Source: Hyparrhenia diplandra (taxonomy: Eukaryota; Streptophyta; Magnoliopsida; Poales; Poaceae). From it: a DNA stretch of 64,000 nt. The stretch covers positions 203,306 to 267,305 of the forward strand of contig JADLZK010008395.1 in the NCBI GenBank assembly GCA_015847255.1. Reading direction: 5' to 3'. A model generated the notes under the pieces. The model had not been told where the DNA came from. It saw nothing but the letters and a program-made list of their open reading frames with translations, and made no database searches. Positions within the stretch are counted from its first letter, which is position 1. The number at the start of each line of letters is the position of its first letter. Shown here one piece after another: positions 10,740-23,079 of this stretch. The translations under genes and the position numbers were made by a program.

Positions 10740-13700
10740 CGTTATCAAGACGACAAGCTCTTTCGTCGACATCGCCGTTGAAAGTCGCCGCCCGATCTTC
10801 GGCACCGACGCTTCGTGCCGACGCCCGACGCAGCTTCGCCGGCGACGTCGACATCCCCGACGTTGTTAGCGGAACGGATCCGCTACCTGCGCCGCTACTA
10901 ATCACGCGACTGCATCGACTCATCGTCACGCCGGCAGGTCCCCACGGCCTAGCCGAACTGTCCTACGCGACAGCCTTCGCTTCTTCTCAAATTCAAGAAC
11001 CAAAGGTACGAAAGTATCGCATCTCGTAGATTGTGCGTGTCCCGATCTTTTTGAGTCGGGCTATATTTTACCGTAATTGTTCTTGAACATAGTAGATATA
11101 TATCCTGTACGGCTATATATAATATATATACCCAGCAGCTATACACTCTGTATGCTTGCACATGCACGAGATATGCGATGGATTTGTGTGCCAAAACATT
11201 ATTAGTTGTCGGTGCTACTTAAGTTATCGCCGACCAGCATGCATGTCGCGTTGTTGCCACTGTCCTGAAGAACATATACTTGAAAGAGTAAATACATGTA
11301 CGTGACTTGAACGTCACGTTTTCTTTTGTTTCCTTTTTAACGTCATGAAGACCATGGCATGAAGCCAAGCACGACGCAAAAGTTGACCTTTTATTATATA
11401 GCAGCAACTGTGATGGAATCTGTCCCTGCATGGACTAGACTGCCAGCAATTGACTCGTAACCGAAGTAGACTCCCTGAAGAAGTTAAACGCAACGAAACC
11501 GAGTTGGTCTTGGGATCATATTACGGCCGGCCAGGACCCTGCAGGTCAACATGCCAAACCTGTAGTACTCGGGCAACTGCCGCCGTTCCGATAGCCGTGT
11601 TGTTGAATCTATCGGCGGCTTGCACGCCACCGGTAACGCTCTGCACAGGCACCTCATCTTAGAAGGATTGAATCGTCTGGTTGAATCCCGTCAGCACCAC
11701 GTGCCACGAAACCATGGTACAGATTGTATTATCTGTCGCCATGTCGGTTCCTCACAAGCTTTATTACGCAGTCTGCACACTGCCGAAGGTCTACAATACA
11801 ACAATAATAGTACACGAGCCCGACTCGAAGTCATTGCTACTCAGTCCAAACTGAAGCCACGTCCACCTATAGCCGAACCCACAGTATATGTGCCGCCAGA
11901 AGCAGCCGGCCTGAAGCCATGACGGTGTCGGACTATTTTCTGCGCAGCCGTACGTATCCTCCGCGGCCCGCATGCCGTGACTATGTCATCACATAATCCG
12001 ACCTGAACGCCACGTATTCATCCGTACATGGTTTCCTCCTCGTAGCCTAGAAGGGCTTTGCATTGCATTACAGAAAGCAATGGCCTGAGGTTGTAGTGTG
12101 TGTAGTATCTAGTAAACTGATTCCGTTGATCAGACTATTAGATCAGACAAACAGTGGATTAATTAGAAACATGTAGTTTCCAACATACTGATCTATGGTG
12201 TATTCTTGTCTTTGCCTGGCTTTGGAAATTTTGAAACATGCAGTTTCAACATGCATGTCAAATTCTTAACTTGATGCAGCTCACCACCGTGGCTAATCAA
12301 CAGCAAGCTTGCAGCTAGCTACATGTTCATGTGTATATATATATGTACCACGTGTTGATAATTTTTTTTATGTTATTTGAATGATTTCATTATTATCACA
12401 CGTCATGAATCAAATACCATGTACTTGCAAAAACAAAACTCTTGTATGTTTATAATAGAAACATGGTATAATATGGGATCTCTAAATCCTGCAGACCTTA
12501 GACTTCACTTTTGAGAGACTCATATTTATTTTTTCCTAGCATAAGTTTTTTTTGGGGGGTGAATGTATGCTTGGTATAAATTCTAAAAATTTGCATATTC
12601 CATAACCACGAAAATGTTAGGATGCTCCTAAGAATATTTTTGAGTAACCATCCACTGTCTTTTTGCACCTTGCTACTCGTTTACATGTAGTAAACTTCTA
12701 TGCACATGATCCAAGTTATGTTAATATGCATGCCTTAAAAGAAGAAGAAATATCACGGAGTTACTACGTATAGTAAATTATTTGTTATGGTCATTATTTA
12801 ATCCATGAAGGATATTTTGCTACCATTGAAGTGTAGTAAACCCAAGCATAAATATTTCTTAGTTACTCTCTAAATTGAGTATTTGGCCGATAGAAGTAAC
12901 AAATACATTATGGGACTCACTTTGCATGAGTAAAATCCCAATATTATGATTACGGAATATCATATTGCATTGAAAGTTGAATTTTCAAGCTTGTATGTCT
13001 AACACTGCTCTATAAAAAATAGCTCGAAGTTTTATATTAAATGTCTAGAAGACAAGATGGTAAATAGATTTTATTAATCTACATTCTCGAAGAAATGTCT
13101 CTTGTATATAGAATATCAAAGAGCAATGTAATACATGAAGTATTTAAATTTACTATTAGAAATTACTCGTGGAAAATGAGTTGCAATTTTTAGACAACTT
13201 TATGAACCAGGATATAACTAATTGCAATAATTTTGAATGTATGGCTTTCATATATGTTACACCCCTTAAAGGCTTGTGACGGTATATCATAACTCTTGAA
13301 TATAAAGCATGAAGCTACCGCTTGTCAAGTATAGAAGTTAAGACACGCGAGAATGTATATTATTTGGAACATATAAAGTTTCTCTTGAAGAAGAACTTAA
13401 TCATGTGCTTATATATTGTTTGTCTTTGAAGTTCATATGAAGTATTGATAATAGTAGTGGTGGTGCATTAAGTTTTAATTCTGTTGAATTAAATGGTTAA
13501 TGGTTAATTTGTTAGCTTGAAGACTAATATGAAATATTTAATATTCTTAGTTGCAATTCTTGTTATTACTTGAAGTAAAATGTGCGAACTTCTCATGGAA
13601 TAAATTAGTTTTATATGTTTCACATATAAACAATTGCCAATTGCCTATCAAAATAATTTTTGTATTAATTTATCCACAAAGAAACCTCAATTAACCATGA

Positions 13701-14445
13701 AGGTTATAGTTCTTTGTGCATCACTACCATATAGGTAGATGGGAAACTGAATTTTCTAAAAAAAGCACATGAACAATTGGACTAAACTGGCATATTAATT
13801 GATCTTGGAAGGATCGATTTAGCCAAATCCTAAGTATTTAATATTTTAGTCCATGAACTAAAAGTTGTATCCTACCCTAAGTCTATTGTTGTACACTGAA
13901 TAGTACATTGGATATGTGAATTTCATGCCATAATCAATGAATACTAGAAGTATGATTGGATTCTATGAAGCATTAAAAGTGACTATTCATAGATAATGCA
14001 CGAAGCAAATCGCTACTTGCAGTAATTATGGCATGAAAAGGGGGAGGAATTTTGGGTAAAGGCATAAAAGATGTGGATAATATATAGGCATAGCCGCCCT
14101 AAGTCGATCTTTAAGTGCATGTATTGAGACTTGAAGTTTTGCCCGCGTCCCTTCGGCCGAGTTAACTTTCTCTCTTGCACTAATTGCATGTAAGCTCGTA
14201 GCTCGCATTTTGTTGTTATCTATTATGTTATACTGAATACTAACATTCCACATTACACCTGCATGTGTAGCTGGGTTGAGCTGCAACTATCTCCATTGTT
14301 GCATGAATATTAGCATAACCGCTCTTTTGTTGTAGCTAGTAGCTACCTTTTGCGCTTCCCTCATAAGTAAATTGGCTAGCTAGCATGATATGTCTATATG
14401 GTTCCCGTTGAACTAAGGAATGATTTGCTTTCAATCGTAATGTAT
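10740..14445 (+). other. Left interior of the 20-kb LTR element, non-coding
   Basis: 10740-11030 is a GC-rich leader with GCCG/CGTCG motifs. 11030-14445 is AT-rich with dispersed TGAAG/GAAG words. No frame longer than about 100 codons has any protein-like feature. GC-rich 11450-11935 is distinct from its surroundings and may itself be an insertion, but no ends were found. Confidence 0.6.
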
Positions 14446-15922
14446 GAACCTCCTAATTACGGGCCCACCTACACTTATCATTGTCATTAAGACCCTCGAT
14501 CTTTATGCACGAGTTCCCAATAATCTTGAAAGTCTTTGTTAATCTTCGAACGGGATCTCATTAACAAGTCACTCGAAGATTACAACATTTTATTCAAAAC
14601 ACGTCGAGTAAAACGGCGGAAGGATTACATAACCATAATTTTACAAACCATTTGTTCAAAACAAACTTAAGTAGTAATATTACAACCCGGAGTTTATTGG
14701 AGTAACATTAAACATATTTACATTGCACAACCCCGCCCAAGGGTTCACCTCTACTCATCATCCTCTTCTTGAAACACCGTCATGCGGCGGGGACCAAAAC
14801 AAGCCACGCTCATGATGCGCTCCCCGCAACAAGGGTCAACGAACCCCGAGTGCGGGAGTACTCAACAAGACTTAACCAACAAAGAAACAGGAGAAGAATT
14901 AGGAATGCGGGTTTAGGGGAATCAAGGTAAGGCTTAGCAAGAATCAAGAATTCTTTTGCGAGAAAAGCTTACTAAAAGTGAATCCTTATTTTCAATATTT
15001 TTAATTCATATTAGTAGCTCATATACTCTAGGTTATCCTACTCTAGAGCAAACATTTCTTTCATAAGCCAACTTTCTTTCCTCAAAACCATATTCCATCA
15101 ATTACTACGAAGACGGTGCGAGGATCAAGTCTCCTTTTCTCGTGGAGCAAACGCCCGATTTGAACCGCTTAAAACCCGGTGGGGATACCTCACCACATGA
15201 CATATGTAGAACTTAAACTTGCATATGTCAACCCTCACTCGGACCGTCCAAAACGGGACCGTGTCCTATGCCACCCGAGAGTACCGTACACCTCCAATCC
15301 GGGACTTTAACCCACGAGGGTAACATGTACTCCCGCCATCTCTCCACTCCCGGTCTTGGCGGTTATGCGTTCCCGATTTGGCTCACCTCCGAGATCTTGG
15401 GCTTACTTGTATATGTGGCGGTATAACAAATTCTTGATCCAAGGGCCAATCCACGAGCGGTCCTTATACGACCAACACGGGACAAGCACAGCTAGGTTTC
15501 CCGCCGGCTTTCAACCTACGTCCCGTCTGATCTCAAATTCATTTCTACTTCTCTTTCTTTTCCGAAAATATACCATATTCTCATGTAAAGCATTTTGAAG
15601 AAACAACTTAACTAATTAAGCAGGGCTAAGCATCACTAAGCATTTTCGAAATAAAACAGGTTAACAAGGATGGTATTACAATAATCAAGGATGATAATGC
15701 AGCAATTAGGTTATCACTCAACTCCTAGTACTTAATGCAACATATCATAAACATAAGTGTAAAAGCTTTGTAAAATACAAGGAAATGTTTAAATGTATCC
15801 GGGGCTTGCCTTCGTTGATGGTCTGAGTCTCGGGGTCAACACCACAATAAAAGAAATCCTCTCCAACAGAATAACCCTTCTCAGCAACTGGCTCAGCTTT
15901 AACAATCTCGGTCTCGTTCACT
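14446..15922 (+). repeat. Outer left arm of large inverted repeat inside the retroelement
   Basis: Reverse-complement match, diverged but long, to 25325-26160 followed by 22400-23079. Matching landmarks are CGGGCCCACC against GTGGGCCC near both outer ends, the AAACACGTCGAGTAAAAC / CGAGTAAAACAAATGG stretch, GAGTACTCAACAAG, AAGGTAAGGCTT and CCGGGGCTTGCCTT. The arm is non-coding. It continues at about 19260 after an inserted CACTA-like segment. Confidence 0.75.
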
Positions 15923-16175
15923 CACTAGTAGAAATATGATCATCCATGACGATTTGCTCGTGACGTTGCACACTTTGGTCATAGAAGGATATGTCTTCAA
16001 TGACGAAATGTCTATTTTCGTCATAAGTGTGCGGTGATGAAGTTTTGGCTTGAATATTAGTGACGATACTGAAAATAAGGTCATAGAACACTTAAAGGTG
16101 GTCGTCATAGATTATGTTTTGGTATATCGTCTTTATAATACTGAAACATAGTCGTCATATAGCAAAAAGAAGCAC

Positions 16176-16240
16176 ACGGGCGGTTTGAATACTAGACCTC
16201 TAGTATAAATAGCTAGTGCCTTAACCACTAGGACAAGTAT
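16176..16240 (-). repeat. tRNA-like motif, degenerate, copy 1
   Basis: On the minus strand it reads from a CCTAGTGGTTAAGGC A-box-like part to a TCAAACCG-like B-box remnant. It is one of four such motifs in this insertion, too decayed to be a tRNA gene. Confidence 0.4.
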
Positions 16241-16620
16241 AAAGGTTTTTTTTACCACATGACACTGCGGCCCATATAAAGTTTTTTTTACCACTTAATG
16301 GAGGTCGCGATGTGGCCCATATAAAGGTTTTTTTTACCACATGACACTGCGGACACCAACTCAACGTGGCCCAGAACTCCCAACTCGATGTGGCCCATGA
16401 TCGTTTTTTTTTCTAACCGAATGCCCCACCTGGTCACGCTCCACTAGGCCTAGGCCTCGTATTATTGGAAATTAGCCCACCAACTTGAAAAGGCCCACTG
16501 CCACACTCGACCTTGCCCATTACTTTTTTTTTAAAATGGCCCAACAACCGATCACGCAAAGCCTTGGCCCAGGCCTCGCTCCACCTTGCCCCTTAATTAT
16601 TTCAGCAAAAAAATGAGCCA

Positions 16621-16688
16621 AGGGGGTTTTGAACTCACAACCAGACACTCTACAAATGAGAGCATTACCACTAGGCTATTCAACTCCA
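16621..16688 (-). repeat. tRNA-like motif, degenerate, copy 2
   Basis: The minus strand has AGCCTAGTGGTAATGCTC (A-box-like) and GTTGTGAGTTCAAAACC (B-box-like, GAGTTCAAAAC) with a spacing near that of a tRNA. Stems are not clearly kept. Confidence 0.45.
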
Positions 16689-16738
16689 TGTTTTTAAATT
16701 GCTTCATTCTTTTTTATATAATATATATACACGTAGGG

Positions 16739-16741
<3 letters not shown>

Positions 16742-16822
<81 letters not shown>
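16742..16822. repeat. (TA)n microsatellite
   Basis: About 80 bp of uninterrupted TA dinucleotides, continuing into imperfect TA/ATA sequence to about 16845. The reading frame through it (…YIYIYI…) is an artefact. Confidence 0.95.
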
Positions 16823-16827
<5 letters not shown>

Positions 16828-16982
16828 CGTATATATAATACCAAGCAACAAAATCACAAAAACCTCGGCCTCAAAAACGTGGCCTCTACGCTGGCGCCCT
16901 AGACTCCTCACGTGTGGTTGTCACCCACCCATTCCAAACTAAGAAATAATCTTCTTCTTCTTTTTGCAAAAAAAAATGGTTG

Positions 16983-17050
16983 CCATGGAGATTTGAACCC
17001 ATGACTAGTTGGTTGATAGTTAGGAGTCTTACCACTAGAGCACTCAACCT
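16983..17050 (-). repeat. tRNA-like motif, degenerate, copy 3
   Basis: The best preserved of the four. The minus strand has GAGTGCTCTAGTGGTAAG (A-box-like), a middle segment, and CATGGGTTCAAATCTCC (B box GGTTCAAATC). There is no convincing acceptor stem. Confidence 0.5.
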
Positions 17051-17205
17051 TTGTTGTGTAAAGTAGGTAAGTTTTTGTACTTGTAACGTTTCACCACATC
17101 TAGAAGTCTAAAATATTTGCACCAATTGTTAAAATAGAGAGTTTATTATAATTCATTATCTAAACCTTCTATATGGGAAACCCCCACTAGGGGAGTTCTC
17201 TCAAC

Positions 17206-17960
17206 ATGCGGGGGTGCCACATGTGGCCCCACCATGTTCTCTTGCATGCAAGAAAAAAAATACTCCGATGCGCTACATCCATAGTGCCCACCGAACGTCG
17301 TCATCAAAACTCCTCTCGCATTTGTTCATATCCATCCGGTCCCTCTGCTGGTTCGTCTCACGGGCACGAAGAGACAAATACAATTAAGAAAAAACACATC
17401 CCACTACCTCCGCCGTTCTCCACTACCACCTCCGGCAGTTGCTCAAGTGCGCCTCCCATCCCCGACCCTCCGCCTCCAAATTAATGGTCCACTCATCGCA
17501 TCCGTGTGCCACCCACATCCTAATCGTCTCCCTATAAATGAAACTCTCATCTAAGATCAACTTTGCTATCCTCAACACGGCCTTTGCATTGGAGCCATAG
17601 GGGACACAAGTGAGGTTCTAGCAGCTCGGCACGGCTATCCCCGTGCGTCAAGGTAGCCAAAGCCGACCCACAAGAGACCAAGGCCACGTCCGCCGCCGTC
17701 AAGATTCTTGGAAGCCGCCCCACATCCCGCCGCTTCCTCGGGCGAGATCTTTCATCTAGGCCCACATGGCTTCCTTGAGTGGCGGGCCACGACGCCCCCG
17801 AGCTCGACAATTTGGCTCACGACTACCTCCTCCTCTTAGCCGCGCGTGGTGGTGAAGGCTCGCCGAGAGACGTCGGTAGTAATCGACGGAGAAGTGCGGG
17901 GAGATAAGCATGGACGAGTGGATAAGAAGTTTAACCGAGCATGCCCGGTGCGGTGGCACT
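17206..17960. other. GC-rich stretch inside CACTA-like region, possible captured sequence
   Basis: The base composition is gene-like compared with the AT-rich surroundings. Weak frames run on both strands. The minus-strand frame at 17547-17810 is open, but I recognise no domain. It could be a host fragment picked up by a transposon; nothing in the sequence proves this. Confidence 0.3.
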
Positions 17961-19189
17961 TTCTTAGGGGAGCGGATGCATTGGGCCCTCGGTCCTTCAC
18001 GTATAATATAAATATTATGTTATAGAGTTATTTTTACTTTTATGCGACTAGGCACCGTATGAACTCGCTAAGTGATTGCCAAGTTTCATAACCATTGTTT
18101 TTACCGCTCTTATTTTTGGACTAATAAATAGTGATAATTTTGTATTGTGTCCTTTAAATAGTTGACTGTAAAATAATTGTGACTTTTTATCAACTATTAT
18201 ATTTTGTATATCCAAATCTATTATATTTATCACTTAAGTCTAAGGACAACATACTTTGGTGTTATTCGATGGTATAATCCGTTCTTTATAGGTAATAATT
18301 CTCGAATACCATACAACATAATTTCCCGCAACAAATACGGATAAGATAAGATACATTTTGTATTTTGTATTTTCTTTAATTTACTTGTATGTTGTGCACA
18401 TTGCTATACAATGGTGATCCATGCAAATTTAGGACAACACCTAATAGATTGTTGGGTATTAATCTTATGACGTACCGTACTCATAACATTATTGGTTTGG
18501 TTTGGGAAATCTAGGTTTCACCATTGATGCCTTTATGAATCAAATTCTATGACTTGTGTGTTCACGATCTGAGAATTTTCTTTCAAGCTCGGGCTGTATA
18601 ATATGCAACTTTTTCATTCAAGAACATACACATGACAAATTTGTGTCAAATTTACTTCTTTATAGTTGGATGCTCTGTTCGGTGATAACCAAATTCAATT
18701 CGAATTCATTCAAAATTTCGATAAAAGCTCATATAAAAAGATGCACACTATGTACATATGAGGAAACATTGAAGTAGCTGAATTGCATTGATCAATAAAA
18801 CAACCCATCAAGCGAGACTTCTCAAAACATAATTCGATTCTTTCTCATTACCCGTCATTGCCCAAAAAAATCCTCAATGCTATGAAAGAAATATTGTAAT
18901 CAAGAAATCAAGAAATAATTATAATTACAATCCTTACTGATTACAAAGAATAAATTTAACTAAAACTAATTTCTTCCCAAGCAAGAACGCTACAGAGTGA
19001 GTGTCCCAGAAGAACGCGCGGAGAGTCCTCCTAGTATTATTAGTTTTACGTGCTCTAAAAATTATGAAATTTTTATGCTAGCTTACTTTTCACGGTTATG
19101 ATTTGTGATAAAAATTTCATGATTATTGGATATAGTATTAGTGAGTTATCGATTATCTTGTAAAAATATAAAAAAATATACTTCATAAT

Positions 19190-19252
19190 GGTTTTGAACC
19201 ATGAAGCAAGAGCATTACAACCACTTGTCTTTCCATTGAGCTACAACAACTT
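19190..19252 (-). repeat. tRNA-like motif, degenerate, copy 4
   Basis: The minus strand has GTAGCTCAATGGAAAG (A-box-like) and CATGGTTCAAAACC (B-box-like). This is the most tRNA-like A-box side of the four, although the middle part is decayed. Confidence 0.4.
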
Positions 19253-19260
19253 TTGTGTCA

Positions 19261-19935
19261 TTGGATGAACTTTAGCTTATATATATGAACCATCTACGCT
19301 AGCAAGTAATGCACCTCCACCATCCACTCAAGATGATGGAATTGAAAGATGATGCTCAAACGATGCATGAAATGATAACCACTTGAATACAACTTTCCTT
19401 CACGATAAAGTTGCAACCCATCAAAACCAACTTGGTGAACTACTCTAAAAGATATCATCACCATTGCCTAAGGAGTTCTCAAGGACCATTTGATTGTGGT
19501 ATGATCCAAGATTCACAAAACAACCCCCAAAGTCACACAAAACCTAAATTATTTGACACTAAACAATTTATAAATCACATGAAATGATAGAGCATAAAAT
19601 AGAAAATAATTTAAACATTTCAAACTGACTCCAAACTTTTTACACAAGAAGAACACATCATAAAACAGTACCAAATAAATTTTCATGATTTTTGAATAAA
19701 TATTTTATTTTCTAAAAAATCATGGAAGATGCATTTTTCAATTAAAATTTGTAATTTTAAAACATGCAAGAACTACTCAAAATCTAAGTTTCAAAATTTT
19801 CATATGTAAATATACTCATAAGAAGACTCTACAAAAATTTTTAGAATTTTTGAGGCTCTTTTCAAATTTCTATGAATTTTGCAAAGTTTGACACTATTCA
19901 AACTTGAAGAAAAACGAAAAACAAAACAAAAAGGA
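19261..19935 (+). repeat. Inner left arm of large inverted repeat
   Basis: Reverse-complement match to about 21740-22330. Landmarks are CCTTAGGAGTTCTCAAGGACCATTTG-type text (19468-19493) against its complement at 22138-22163, the TTTCCTTCACGATAAAGTTGCA word, and the block around AATAGAGCATAAAA. It ends where a GC-rich segment begins at about 19940. Confidence 0.75.
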
Positions 19936-20142
19936 AAACCGGCCGGCGGAAAAAACCGCCCGGCTCGCCCACGCGCTCTAACAGTAGGCCCGGTCCGCGC
20001 CCCGCCTTCTGAGGCCGGCCGGGGACGGCGGCTTCTGGCGCCCCTGGCGACCGCCGCCGGCGGCCGTGGCGGCCGTGAAATCTCGCCGGCGGCGACCTCG
20101 CCCGGCGACGAGACTTACCTCTACGCGCTCCCCACGGCCCGC

Positions 20143-21650
20143 CAGAACACCCCTGGTGTTACTATTATTAAAATATGACATGTCATCATGATCATTGCAA
20201 AGCATGCATGTTTAGCCCACCATGTCTTGCATTGAACTAAAATGAGTTTATTTTATGCTTGGTTTCGTCGTCGGTCAAAAAGACGCGGAAAGAATCGGAT
20301 TAGAAAAGTTACCCCCTTGTCGGAAACCCCGATTTGAAACCCTAGTTTGTCCCCTTTTATTTTATTCAAAATTTATCAAGAATTTGAGGGAAAAGGTAGA
20401 GTTTTTAAAGTTGAGTAAAGTTGGTATTTTGAGTTTTCAAAGTTTAGTTCAAAATTTTAAAGTAATTTTGAATTCGACAAAACCCTAATTACCCCCTTTT
20501 CTCTATTTCAAAATCTAAGCAAAATTTGACAAAACTTCCAAAAGCTAGTTTGTAGATCTTGTTGAGATGAACAAAAGATATGTACAAAGTTTTTCAAGTT
20601 TCTACATAATTTTAAAAGTAATTTTGAATTCAAATTTCCTACTTTTTGACCCCATTTCAAAAAGTCCAATTTCAGGCCGAATTTGAAAATGTTCCAATTA
20701 TGAAATTTGTAGATCTTGAAATTTTAAGCAAACTTTGTTTTTGGAGATTTTTGAGTTCAGTTCAAATTTTGAGAGTAATTTGAGGAAATCCGAAAAGTTA
20801 GTGTTAGCTCTGATAACCCGACCTCTCACCTCTCGCCACCGCCGGCGTTGAGCTTCACGCGCCGCCGGCCAAACGCCGATTCTTCGCGTCCGCGCCGCGA
20901 GGAGGTTCGCGACGACCTTGGGCACCTCACCACCCATCCCTTGCTATAAATATGCCGGCATCGTCGTCGTTTTTCCCTTTTTTCGAAAACCGTCGTCGCC
21001 GGAACCGCCGCCATCGTTCGTCGCCGTCGTTTCGTTTCTCGCCAAATCAGTTAGCCAGCAGCCGCAACCTCCTTGCGGCGCATTTGGAACCCGGCCGCGA
21101 CCCACCTCGCCGTCGAAACCGCCAGCGCCACCCCATCTTCTCGAGTCGGGTCGGAGCGCCGCCGCCCTCGACCTCACCGTCGACGGCTTCGCTACGGTGA
21201 GCTTTTGCTTTTTTTTTCTCGCGTTTTCCCTCCATCTAGATGATGTAGTCATGATCGGCTCATCCTTTTTCCCAGCCGTGACCCAAAGACGGAACACTGC
21301 TTGCCCGGCCGCCCCGCCCGCCGTCGTCGTCGGTGACCTAGCTCCGCCGCGTCCCCGTCCAAACAGGCTTCGTGTCCAAGCACCGCGGTGAGCTCTGGCC
21401 GCCCTCCTTCTTTCCGTTTTTCTTTTGGTCCCACTGCCGACGCCGGAACGCTTGGCGCGCCGCCGTCTTGTGATGGCGCCAGCGATGTCGTCGCCGGCGG
21501 CGCATCGGTAGGGCGGGGATCAACGATAACGAGGGCGGGCTGCATTCTTCATTCACCGGCCGACCCAACACTATTCCAACGAGCGGTTCGTCCTTTGTTT
21601 ATAGCGGGCGGACCATCATGCACACGATAGCGGGCCGTGAACAGTATTGG
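20143..21650 (+). repeat. LTR-like repeat in the loop of the inverted repeat, right end approximate
   Basis: Starts near ACACCCCTGGTGTTA. The first 670 bp are the diverged reverse complement of the end of the 26161-27712 repeat. Both share AAGCATGCATG, GATCATTGCAAAG and AGATCTTG words and an AT-rich body. They then pass into GC-rich DNA with a TATA box (TTGCTATAAATATG at about 20941-20954, equivalent to CCTATAAAG in the other copy read on the minus strand). This layout is typical of an LTR with U3, TATA and leader. The exact right boundary was not determined. Confidence 0.55.
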
Positions 21651-21739
21651 ACCATGTATGCTGTGCCGGGCGATTCAACCCGAAACCCTTTTTCATTTAT
21701 GAAATGTTTTATTCAATTTCATTTATTTGGGTAGTGTCT

Positions 21740-23079
21740 CGATTTTCTAAATTTCATATAAATTCAAATACTAGCTCAAAAATTCTGAAAATTTTTGTGT
21801 AGCCTTCCCATGAGTATGTCTACCCATGAAAAATATGAAACTTGAATTTTGAATACTTTTGACATGATTTAAAATTACAATCTTTAATTGAAAAATGCAT
21901 CTTCCTTGATTTTTAATAATTATTCTATTTATCCAAAAATCATGAAAATTATTTTGACACTGTTTTATGACATGATCTACCTGTACAAAAAATTTTGAGC
22001 TTGTTTAAAGAAAGTTAAAATATTTATTATTTTATGCTCTATTATTTCATGTGTTAAATAATTTGTTTAATGTCTTATAATCTAGGGTTTTGGGTGAATT
22101 TTGGATTGTTTTGTGAACCCTAAACCATGCCACTATCAAATGGTCCTTGAGAACTCCTTAGGCAATGGTGATGATATCTCGTAGAGTAGTTCAACAAGTT
22201 GGTTTTGTTGGATTGCAACTTTATCGTGAAGGAAAGTTGTACTCAAGTGTTTATCATTTCATGCACTCTCGCGCATCATGTTTATATACACGGCATCATG
22301 TAAAGCATATGTTATTCTTCCGTATAGTGAGCGAAGGTGATCGAGAGATCGTCGATCAAGCTTCCGAAGAGGGTTTTCTTGTTGATCCAATTCGATTATT
22401 GTGATCCATCGTCGAGTCGGGTTATTTCGTCAACCAAGGCAAGCCCCGGTTCATTTAAACGTTCCTTGTGTTTTACAAGTTTTATATCACCTTTGCTTTA
22501 TACACTGCATTAGGTGATAGGAGTTGAGTGACAACCTAATTGATGCATTATCCATCCTTGATTATTTCGATATCTACCTTGATAGCCCGTTTTGGTAAAA
22601 TGCTTAGAAATGCTTAGCCATGCTAAATTAGTTAGACTTTTGAGTCAAAATGTAACAAGTCTCTTATGATAGCCCGGATGGGCATTTTATGAACAAGGAT
22701 GTTATATGATGAAACCATCCTTGGGATATGGTGTTGAATTTGAGACCGGTCGGGTAATTTGCACTGAGAATGGAGTTTCGGTGTAGTATTTCGGCTTGTC
22801 GATTAAGGACCGTTCGTTGTAAGCAATGTGGATCGAGACTATGGAATGCAATCCGCGCTGAGGTCTTTTGACCAATGGCACGCGTCTGTGCGGGCGTCGC
22901 CCGGGGCCGGTCGAAACTAGTGCGACCACATACTCTAGTAAGCCCGATCTCGGGGTGTCAAATCGGAAAACATACAACCACAAGACCTGGGAGTGGAGAG
23001 ATGGCGGGAGTAGCGTGTACACTCGTGGGTTAAAGTCACGGATGCCGTGGGTTAGATTCCGGGGTGTGAGGTGTACTGT
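21740..23079 (-). repeat. Right arm of large inverted repeat, inner part
   Basis: Mirror of 19300-19930 (inner portion) and of about 15250-15830 (outer portion). It is interrupted after 23079 by an LTR-bounded insertion. No protein-coding frame is supported. Confidence 0.7.

Larger units (their letters stand above)
15923..19260 (+). mobile_element. CACTA-like insertion, right end unresolved
   Basis: Starts with CACTAGTAGAAATATG, typical of plant CACTA termini. Subterminal words such as CATCCATGACGATTTG and GTCATAGAAGG follow. It interrupts the inverted-repeat arm, because the homology to the opposite arm stops just before 15923 and resumes near 19260-19300. No transposase frame is seen. The contents are a (TA)n tract, four tRNA-like motifs and a GC-rich stretch at 17210-17960. 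The mirror end (…CTACTAGTG) was not found, so the right boundary is only bracketed and several elements may be stacked here. Confidence 0.5.

Noticed and set aside
16586..16942. 118-codon frame through the (TA)n tract
   Set aside because: The middle is translated microsatellite (repeating Tyr-Ile). It is not a gene.
16983..17050. Functional tRNA gene
   Set aside because: Only A-box-like and B-box-like parts are kept. Acceptor and anticodon stems do not form convincingly, and related decayed copies lie nearby.
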